From contig PWPN01000206.1 in the NCBI GenBank assembly GCA_003557125.1, positions 1 through 5,535 of the forward strand: a DNA stretch of 5,535 nucleotides. The letters run 5' to 3'. Origin of the DNA: Phycisphaerae bacterium. Its GTDB lineage: Bacteria > Planctomycetota > Phycisphaerae > UBA1845 > PWPN01. The notes below the pieces were generated by a model. The model had not been told where the DNA came from. It saw only the letters and a program-made list of their open reading frames with translations, and searched no databases. Below, one piece after another: positions 1 to 5,535 of this stretch. The first letter of the stretch is position 1. Every line of letters starts with the position of its first letter. The translations under genes and the position numbers were made by a program.

Positions 1-26
1 CGCGTAACTCTATTATCAGAAAGACG

Positions 27-56
27 TTACACCACAAGGAAATCGGGGGCTATAAT
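27..56 (+). promoter_or_regulatory. Candidate sigma70-type promoter of tal
   Basis: A perfect TATAAT hexamer lies at 51-56. The only -35 candidate at an acceptable distance is TTACAC at 27-32 (18-nt spacer), which matches the TTGACA consensus poorly. Transcription would begin near 63, giving a leader of about 60 nt before the tal start codon. The surrounding 1-60 stretch is visibly richer in A and T than the genes. Planctomycete promoters are not well characterised, so the consensus is borrowed from other bacteria. Confidence 0.45.
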
Positions 57-125
57 CCTGCTACGATATGAATGGGATCCGGCTAGTCCGCAAATCCGTC
101 ATGGAAAGCAAGGAAGGAGCAAGCC

Positions 126-1106
126 ATGAACCTTCTCGACCAGCTACGCGAGATGACGACCGTCGTAGCCGATACGGGCGAGATCGAAGCGATCCGCAAG
201 CATAAGCCGCAGGATGCCACGACAAACCCATCGCTGCTCTACAAAGCGGTCAGCAACGGCGCCTATCGCCACCTTGTCGATGAGGCGATCGAGTTCGGCC
301 GATCGGCCCAGGGCGGCTCCGAGAAACAGCTTGAAGCCTGCCTCGACAAGCTCTTCGTCAACTTCGGCACCGAGATCCTCAAAATCATCCCGGGCCGCGT
401 CTCGACAGAGGTGGACGCGCGTCTCTCCTTCGACATTGACGGCACGGTTCGCAAGGCAGAGCGTTTCATCGAGCTTTACGGGCAGGAGGGCATCGGCCCC
501 GAACGCGTCCTCATCAAGGTCGCCTCGACGTGGGAAGGAGTCCTGGCTGCCCAGCGGCTCGAACGCTCCGGCATTCACTGCAACATGACGCTTCAGTTCA
601 GCTTCCCGCAGGCAGCCGCATGCGCGGACGCAGGTGTCACGCTCGTCTCGCCGTTCGTGGGCCGTGTCTACGACTGGTACAAAAAGGACCGGAACGTCGA
701 CGACATCCCGCCCGAAGAAGATCCCGGGGTCCAGCTCGTGCGGCGCATCCATGCCTATTACAAGCAGCACAACTATCCGTCCCAAGTCATGGGCGCCAGC
801 TTCCGGCACGTGGGGCAGGTGCTTGCTTTGGCGGGCTGCGACCTGCTGACCATTTCACCGAAACTGCTCGAGGAGCTTTCCACGATGCAGGGTCGGCTCG
901 AACGGAAGCTTTCACCCGACGCCGGCGGCTTCGAGAAGATCGCGCGCGTCCGACTCGACGAGGATTCCTTCCGGTGGCAGGTGAACGAGGACCCGATGGC
1001 TACGGAGAAACTGGCCGAGGGCATCCGCAAATTCAGAGCCGACCTGCTCAAACTCGCCGAGCGCGTCGAGGAGCTCATGAAGACGCCGGCAACCGCCTCG
1101 CGGTGA
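126..1106 (+). CDS. tal: Transaldolase (TalB-type, class I aldolase)
   Basis: Transaldolase (EC 2.2.1.2) is a cytoplasmic enzyme of the non-oxidative pentose phosphate pathway. It moves a dihydroxyacetone unit from sedoheptulose 7-phosphate to glyceraldehyde 3-phosphate, giving erythrose 4-phosphate and fructose 6-phosphate. The 326-residue protein is close to the usual ~317 of E. coli TalB and aligns with it by eye at a constant offset of one residue. The Schiff-base lysine is K131 (in LIKVASTW). Other active-site positions are D16 ([12 protein letters not shown]), N34 (DATTNPSLL), E95 ([11 protein letters not shown]), N153 and T155 (CNMTLQFSF), S175 and R180 (SPFVGR) and R227 (GASFRHVG). 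All are present, so the enzyme should be active. The start is set by a strong ribosome site AGGAAGGAG (111-119) six bases upstream of ATG and by the family-typical N-terminus [18 protein letters not shown]. The gene has its own candidate promoter and a terminator about 50 nt downstream, so it is probably monocistronic. Function is assigned from family knowledge and is very secure. Confidence 0.98.
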   Translation: MNLLDQLREMTTVVADTGEIEAIRKHKPQDATTNPSLLYKAVSNGAYRHLVDEAIEFGRSAQGGSEKQLEACLDKLFVNFGTEILKIIPGRVSTEVDARLSFDIDGTVRKAERFIELYGQEGIGPERVLIKVASTWEGVLAAQRLERSGIHCNMTLQFSFPQAAACADAGVTLVSPFVGRVYDWYKKDRNVDDIPPEEDPGVQLVRRIHAYYKQHNYPSQVMGASFRHVGQVLALAGCDLLTISPKLLEELSTMQGRLERKLSPDAGGFEKIARVRLDEDSFRWQVNEDPMATEKLAEGIRKFRADLLKLAERVEELMKTPATASR

Positions 1107-1158
1107 CGCCGCATCGTCTGCTTATACCTCGAAGCGCGGGAATGATCTCCGCTCCCCC

Positions 1159-1190
1159 AAAGCCCACGGCAGGCCTGCCGTGGGCTTTTT
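1159..1190 (+). terminator. Rho-independent terminator after tal
   Basis: Positions 1159-1188 form a perfect 30-nt palindrome (left arm AAAGCCCACGGCAGG 1159-1173, right arm CCTGCCGTGGGCTTT 1174-1188) ending in a T run (1186-1190). The hairpin folds with the central bases as loop. It begins 53 nt after the tal stop codon and precedes the next gene by about 200 nt, so it separates the two transcription units. The A run at the left edge is short, so strong termination from the opposite direction is less certain. Confidence 0.93.
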
Positions 1191-1233
1191 GCACACGCAC
1201 CATTCTGAGCACACCTTTTTGGACACGCACCAT
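1185..1233 (+). repeat. Short direct repeat overlapping the terminator tail
   Basis: The 19-nt string CTTTTTGCACACGCACCAT at 1185-1203 recurs at 1215-1233 as CTTTTTGGACACGCACCAT, with one mismatch and a 30-nt period. The first copy includes the T tract of the tal terminator. A small hairpin follows at 1247-1261 (CCCCT, loop TGCGC, AGGGG). The repeat could reflect duplication of the terminator tail or a fragment of a dispersed intergenic repeat. No function can be assigned. Confidence 0.45.
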
Positions 1234-1287
1234 CAGGGCGCACATACCCCTTGCGCAGGGGACTGTAAACCACACGCCCCGCGTAAG

Positions 1288-1316
1288 TTGCATTCGGCAG
1301 ATACCTGATCCACAAT
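1288..1316 (+). promoter_or_regulatory. Weak candidate promoter for the oxidoreductase gene
   Basis: TTGCAT (1288-1293) and CACAAT (1311-1316) are separated by 17 nt, and each matches its sigma70 consensus hexamer at four of six positions. A start near 1323 would give a leader of about 70 nt. A promoter is expected in this gap because a strong terminator lies upstream, but the sequence match alone is weak. Confidence 0.25.
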
Positions 1317-1381
1317 AAAGCGCGAAGACGATCAATGTCCCACCTTTGGGTGGAAGCTCCCTGTTTCACTCGCTACTTCCC

Positions 1382-1386
1382 GGAGG
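1382..1386 (+). promoter_or_regulatory. Ribosome binding site that fixes the oxidoreductase start
   Basis: GGAGG at 1382-1386 lies 8 nt before ATG 1395. The in-frame ATG at 1335, which would add 20 residues, has no Shine-Dalgarno sequence, and its extra residues (MSHLWVEAPCFTRYF...) would place a non-signal stretch ahead of the export signal. The 1395 start gives a normal lipoprotein signal peptide and is preferred. Confidence 0.75.
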
Positions 1387-1394
1387 CACGTTCG

Positions 1395-3431
1395 ATGCTG
1401 AGGATCCCCCGGTTCGCCCGTCCGCTCGACAGTTCGCTCACCATATCGCTACTCGCCTGCATGGCTGCTTGCTTAGCCTTGACGGCAGGCTGCAGCGAGG
1501 CCCGGACGCAACGCTACGACGTCGTGGTCTACGGCGGGACGGCCGGCGGGACGATCGCAGCCATCGCAGCCGCCGAAGAAGGAGCGAATGTCGCACTGCT
1601 CGAACCGCGTCGCAATCTCGGCGGCATGGTCTCCGGAGGCCTCGGCGAGACCGATGTCGGCTACAGGATCGTCATCGGAGGCATGTCGCGCGAGTTCTTC
1701 GAGCGCTTGGGCCAACATTACGACCACGAGGTCGCATGGCGCTTCGAGCCGCACGTGGCCGAGGGCATCTTCAACGACTGGGTCCGCGATGCCGGTGTCG
1801 ACGTCTTCTTCGAACACCGTGTCGACACGGTAGAGACCCGCGACGGCCGAATCACTTCCATCCGCATGCTCAACGGCAGTCGGTTCACTGCCGACGTCTT
1901 CATCGACGCCTCCTACGAAGGAGACGTCATGGCCCGCGCGGGCGTGAACTATACCGTCGGACGCGAAGGCCGCGACCAGTACGGCGAATCGCTGGCGGGC
2001 GTGCGACCGGACAGCGAATACCATCAGTTCGACGTGCCCGTCTGCGCCTACGACGAGGACGGCAACCTCCTGCCGGGCATCTACCCCGGCCCCAAGGGCG
2101 AGACCGGCCAGGGCGACCACAAGGTGCAGGCCTACAACTTCCGCATCTGCCTGTCGAAAGACCCGGAAAACCGGCTGCCCTTCCCCAAGCCGCCCGGCTA
2201 CGATCCCAAAAACTACGAGATCATGCGGCGATACCTTGCCCTGGCAGGCGACAACCTCAAACTCAACGACATCATGATCGTCTCGCCGATGCCCAACAGG
2301 AAGACGGACATCAATAACCGCGGGCCGTTCTCGACGAACCTGATCGGGGCGAGCTGGGCGTATCCGGACGCCGACTACGCCGAGCGGGAAGCGATCTGGG
2401 ACGCGCACCTCCGTCATATCCAGGGCTATTTCTATTTCCTGGCCAACGACCCGTCCGTGCCCAGGCACCTCCAGGACGCGTTCAACGAATATGGCCTCGC
2501 CAAGGACGAGTTCATCGAGACCGACCATTGGCCGCACCAGATGTACGTCCGTGAAGGGCGCCGCATGGTCGGCCCGTTCGTCATGAGCCAGAAGGATCTT
2601 CAGAACGAGCGCACCAAGCCCGACTCGATCGGCATGGGTTCGTACAACTCCGACTCGCACCACGTGCAGCGGGTCGTCAAGGAGGACGGCACCCTCGAAA
2701 ACGAGGGCGACATGCAGGTGCCCGTGCAGCCCTACGAGATCCCCTACCGGATGCTGACGCCCAAGCGCGACGAATGCAGAAACCTGCTGGTGATCTCCTG
2801 CTTCTCCGCGTCGCACGTAGCCTATTCATCACTTCGAATGGAACCGCAGTACATGATCGTGGGGCACGCAGCCGGCCTCGCAAGCGCCTGGAGCGTCTGT
2901 AACGATGCCAACGTCCAGGATGTGGATATCGACTGGCTCCAACAGCGGTTACGCGAACAGCGATCGATCCTGTCGTGGAGCGATACGCCCATGCCGGGAA
3001 TTCCCGCATCCACGTTGCCGGGTATCGTCGTCGATGCGGTCGACGTCACGATCGAAGGGACGTGGCGTGTGAGTGCTTCCTTCGTACCCTTCGTCAACTG
3101 GTACTACCTGCACGACAACAACCGGTACAAGGGTGAAAATACGGCACGATACACGCCGGATCTGCCGGCTGCTGGGCTCTATGAAGTGCGCGTTTCACAC
3201 TCGTCGTACCACCGTTGGGCCACGAACGTGCCCGTTACCATCCAGACTGCCGACAGCTTGGTGCAGATGACGTTCGACCTGCGAGCAGAATCCGAGGATC
3301 CGCCGTTTACGTCGCTCGGCGTGTTCCGCTTCGAAGCGGGCCGATCGGGCTACGTCGAGTTCAGCAACGCCGACACGGACGGCTACGTGTTGCTCGACGC
3401 GGTCCAATGGCTGCCCCAAAACCAGCCGTGA
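1395..3431 (+). CDS. Exported FAD-dependent oxidoreductase lipoprotein with golvesin-type C-terminal domain
   Basis: The 678-residue product is a predicted extracytoplasmic flavoprotein of the FAD_oxidored type (Pfam PF12831-like); its substrate is unknown. Residues 1-32 form a signal peptide: R3, R6 and R9, then a hydrophobic core from about 15 to 31, then a lipobox-like LTAGC with C33 as the lipidation site. There is no twin-arginine motif, so Sec export is inferred. The FAD domain opens with YDVVVYGGTAGG (41-52), a Rossmann dinucleotide-binding loop, and E70 ends the second strand (VALLEP). GGMVSGGLGETD (76-87) and DASYEGDVMARAG (171-183) are family-typical. MIVGHAAGLASAW (487-499) is the second FAD-contacting segment. 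A histidine pair lies in SYNSDSHHVQR (416-426). Residues about 543-676 resemble the golvesin/Xly CBD-like beta-sandwich (WYYLHDNNRYKGEN, YTPDLPAAGLYEVRVSHSSY, ATNVPVTIQ, DGYVLLDAVQWLP), often fused to carbohydrate-active or flavin enzymes in planctomycetes. The gene stands alone. A role on polysaccharide-derived or other environmental substrates is inference only. Confidence 0.92.
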   Translation: MLRIPRFARPLDSSLTISLLACMAACLALTAGCSEARTQRYDVVVYGGTAGGTIAAIAAAEEGANVALLEPRRNLGGMVSGGLGETDVGYRIVIGGMSREFFERLGQHYDHEVAWRFEPHVAEGIFNDWVRDAGVDVFFEHRVDTVETRDGRITSIRMLNGSRFTADVFIDASYEGDVMARAGVNYTVGREGRDQYGESLAGVRPDSEYHQFDVPVCAYDEDGNLLPGIYPGPKGETGQGDHKVQAYNFRICLSKDPENRLPFPKPPGYDPKNYEIMRRYLALAGDNLKLNDIMIVSPMPNRKTDINNRGPFSTNLIGASWAYPDADYAEREAIWDAHLRHIQGYFYFLANDPSVPRHLQDAFNEYGLAKDEFIETDHWPHQMYVREGRRMVGPFVMSQKDLQNERTKPDSIGMGSYNSDSHHVQRVVKEDGTLENEGDMQVPVQPYEIPYRMLTPKRDECRNLLVISCFSASHVAYSSLRMEPQYMIVGHAAGLASAWSVCNDANVQDVDIDWLQQRLREQRSILSWSDTPMPGIPASTLPGIVVDAVDVTIEGTWRVSASFVPFVNWYYLHDNNRYKGENTARYTPDLPAAGLYEVRVSHSSYHRWATNVPVTIQTADSLVQMTFDLRAESEDPPFTSLGVFRFEAGRSGYVEFSNADTDGYVLLDAVQWLPQNQP

Positions 3432-3450
3432 CATGAGGGAACTCTTGTAG

Positions 3451-3505
3451 CGGCCGCCCCTCCTTCTTCGCCTTCGGCTACGCCGTGATTTCGCCGTGGC
3501 GGCCG
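3451..3505. repeat. Inverted repeat downstream of the oxidoreductase gene
   Basis: CGGCCGCC (3451-3458) is the exact reverse complement of GGCGGCCG (3498-3505). The 39 nt between are CG-rich (CTTCGCC, TTCGGCTACGCCGTG, TTCGCCGTGG) and could pair further within the loop. It starts 20 nt after the stop codon, so it might end or stabilise the oxidoreductase transcript, but it lacks a T tract and is not called a terminator. Confidence 0.35.
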
Positions 3506-3513
3506 TCTGATTC

Positions 3514-3538
3514 GAGCCGCGACCGTGAGGAAGCGGTC
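3514..3538. repeat. Small hairpin repeat (gagccgcgaccgtgagg type)
   Basis: GACCG (3521-3525) pairs with CGGTC (3534-3538), and alternatively CCGC (3517-3520) pairs with GCGG (3533-3536). I recall closely similar strings (gccgcgaccgtgagggagcgg) as dispersed intergenic repeats in planctomycete genomes. There is only one copy in this window, so the repeat status rests on memory rather than on the sequence given. Confidence 0.35.
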
Positions 3539-3564
3539 TTCCTGTCAGCGATTAAATACACGTA

Positions 3565-3595
3565 TGGGTGCCACTGGCGGCTTGTCCGCCAGGGC
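3565..3595. repeat. Dispersed hairpin repeat (ccactggcggcttgtccgcc type)
   Basis: CTGGCGG (3574-3580), loop CTTGT, and CCGCCAG (3586-3592) form a perfect 7-bp stem, flanked by GGGTGCCA on the left. From memory, this sequence type is a very common palindromic intergenic element in planctomycete genomes. It is followed 13 nt later by a second element of a different family, so the two form a composite. Confidence 0.55.
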
Positions 3596-3608
3596 AGTCG
3601 CACACCCG

Positions 3609-3634
3609 ACGGGCCAGACGCCCGTACCACCCTG
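3609..3634. repeat. Single copy of the acgggc-gagac-gcccgt repeat upstream of miaB
   Basis: ACGGGC (3609-3614), a 5-nt loop and GCCCGT (3620-3625) form a 6-bp hairpin, followed by ACCACCCTG. The 26-nt block matches 5355-5380 downstream of miaB at 25 of 26 positions, differing only at the first loop base (C here, G there). It therefore belongs to the same family as the tandem copies at 5300-5418. Confidence 0.75.
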
Positions 3635-3658
3635 TGCGTACGAGCAACACTGCCTCCG

Positions 3659-3687
3659 TTGAGTCATGCGCATGCATTTCCTACAAT
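3659..3687 (+). promoter_or_regulatory. Candidate sigma70-type promoter of miaB
   Basis: TTGAGT (3659-3664; four of six matches to TTGACA) and TACAAT (3682-3687; five of six to TATAAT) are separated by exactly 17 nt. The predicted transcript would start near 3694, leaving a leader of about 90 nt before the miaB start. It lies just after the hairpin repeats, so miaB would be transcribed independently of the oxidoreductase gene. Confidence 0.5.
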
Positions 3688-3784
3688 CACGGGTTCTGCC
3701 GACAGGAGGTCCTGCCGTTCGACTGCGTTGGCCGGCTGACGGGCGGGACCTGGCTGACGAATGCGATACGGGGTTGGTTTCCAA

Positions 3785-5254
<1,470 letters not shown>

Positions 5255-5299
5255 ACGATCGTGCCGTCAGGGTATGATGCTCACTGCTCACGGGGCGGT

Positions 5300-5418
5300 G
5301 GCACACGGGCAAACGGGCGAGACGCCCGTGCCACCCTGGCAGGCCCTTGGGCAAACGGGCGAGACGCCCGTACCACCCTGACAGGCCCTTGGGCACACGG
5401 GCAAACGGGCGAGACGCC
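5300..5418. repeat. Tandem hairpin repeat downstream of miaB (2.5 copies)
   Basis: Copy 1 is 50 nt (5300-5349). Copy 2 is 42 nt (5350-5391) and lacks an 8-nt segment (CACACGGG-like) near its left end. Copy 3 (5392-5418) restores that segment but stops after GAGACGCC. Each full copy holds ACGGGC-gagac-GCCCGT (5313-5329 and 5355-5371), then (G/A)CCACCCTG(G/A)CAGGCCCTTG. In copy 1 the arms extend to an outer pairing GGTGGCAC/GTGCCACC. The truncated copy 3 has lost its right arm. One related copy lies upstream of miaB. Open frames through it (GRDARATL-type peptides) are products of the repeat, not genes. It could fold in the miaB 3' end, but there is no T run. Confidence 0.85.
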
Positions 5419-5486
5419 AATTCTGTCCGGGAATTTGCTATGCGTCGCCCTCTGACTTCCCCGCAAAGATTAACGTAAAATTGAAC

Positions 5487-5515
5487 TTGCGCGAAGGTTA
5501 TCCACATGTTTTAAT
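5487..5515 (+). promoter_or_regulatory. Possible promoter at right edge, spanning a DnaA box
   Basis: TTTAAT (5510-5515; five of six matches to TATAAT) lies 17 nt after TTGCGC (5487-5492; only three of six to TTGACA). The 5455-5515 stretch is markedly AT-richer than the rest of the window, as expected for a control region. Any gene it drives would lie mostly or wholly beyond the window. An ATG at 5522 has no ribosome site and too few codons to judge. Confidence 0.3.
5498..5506 (+). promoter_or_regulatory. DnaA-box sequence TTATCCACA
   Basis: TTATCCACA at 5498-5506 is a perfect match to the high-affinity DnaA box known from E. coli and many other bacteria. It lies in an AT-rich stretch between the hexamers of a possible promoter, where a bound protein could repress transcription. 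Only one perfect copy was noticed in the window, so this alone does not identify a replication origin. A chance 9-mer match is possible. Confidence 0.45.
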
Positions 5516-5535
5516 AGGGCCATGCGGGGCAAGCG

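Larger units (their letters stand above)
3432..3784. other. Repeat-rich intergenic region between oxidoreductase and miaB
   Basis: This 353-nt gap has no credible gene. It holds, in order, a long inverted repeat (3451-3505), a small hairpin repeat (3514-3538), two further hairpin repeats (3565-3595 and 3609-3634), a good promoter candidate (3659-3687), and a leader with a perfect AGGAGGT at 3704-3710. That AGGAGGT has no ATG, GTG or TTG at a usable distance, and it sits in a small inverted repeat (CAGGA-gg-TCCTG, 3703-3714). Short open frames across the region are low-complexity or shared with repeats and look spurious. No canonical terminator with a T run was found for the upstream gene. Confidence 0.7.

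Noticed and set aside
101..205. Upstream open frame beginning at ATG 101 and overlapping the tal start
   Set aside because: It has no ribosome site, its early codons are the tal Shine-Dalgarno itself, and the peptide is a low-complexity out-of-frame reading of tal.
530..1318. Open frame of 262 codons on the + strand overlapping tal
   Set aside because: It is a frame-shifted reading of tal that runs through the tal terminator into intergenic repeat DNA. It has no ribosome site or recognisable domain.
1473..2816. Open frame of 447 codons on the - strand opposite the oxidoreductase
   Set aside because: Its composition (rich in V, D, H, R, A) is the typical shadow of a GC-rich coding frame. No family motif is visible, and the + strand gene is clearly real.
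5300..5418. CRISPR array
   Set aside because: The copies are head to tail with no unique spacers of regular length, the units are internally palindromic, and no cas gene is present.
5419..5435. AATTC/GAATT hairpin as a terminator for miaB
   Set aside because: The stem is only 5 bp and AT-rich, and no T run follows. It is more likely the junction sequence where the truncated repeat copy ends.
5261..5455. Small open frames across the 3' repeat (GRDARATL-type peptides)
   Set aside because: The peptides are direct translations of the tandem DNA repeat. Such predictions are a known annotation artefact where this repeat type occurs.
5522..5535. Start of a new gene at ATG 5522
   Set aside because: Only 14 nt are available and there is no Shine-Dalgarno sequence ahead of it, so it cannot be supported.

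Overview
This GC-rich window carries three complete protein genes, all on the + strand and each apparently transcribed on its own: a TalB-type transaldolase (126-1106), a probable lipoprotein FAD-dependent oxidoreductase with a C-terminal golvesin-type domain (1395-3431), and the tRNA methylthiotransferase MiaB (3785-5254). The most likely source is a bacterium of the Planctomycetota, or a relative in the PVC group. Three things point there: the FAD-oxidoreductase plus golvesin-domain architecture, the form of MiaB with its long linker, and intergenic hairpin repeats of the kinds 'ccactggcggcttgtccgcc' and 'acgggcgagacgcccgt', which I recall as abundant in planctomycete genomes. This taxonomic call is from memory of such genomes and was not searched.

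Layout. Positions 1-125 hold a candidate promoter with a perfect TATAAT box and a strong Shine-Dalgarno site for tal. The tal gene ends in a textbook Rho-independent terminator (perfect 30-nt palindrome plus a T run), followed by a short diverged direct repeat and a weak candidate promoter before the oxidoreductase gene. The 353-nt gap between the oxidoreductase and miaB holds a series of inverted-repeat elements and then a good sigma70-like promoter for miaB. After miaB come two and a half tandem copies of a repeat that also occurs once upstream of miaB. The window ends in an AT-rich stretch containing a perfect DnaA-box sequence (TTATCCACA) inside a possible promoter for a gene lying outside the window.

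Function. The three genes do not form a pathway. Transaldolase serves the non-oxidative pentose phosphate pathway, and MiaB modifies A37 of tRNAs reading UNN codons. The oxidoreductase is an exported, membrane-anchored flavoprotein of unknown substrate. I see no defence locus, mobile element, CRISPR array, RNA gene or other new multi-gene system. The less ordinary content is the exported flavoenzyme, the repeats on both sides of miaB, and the DnaA box at the right edge.
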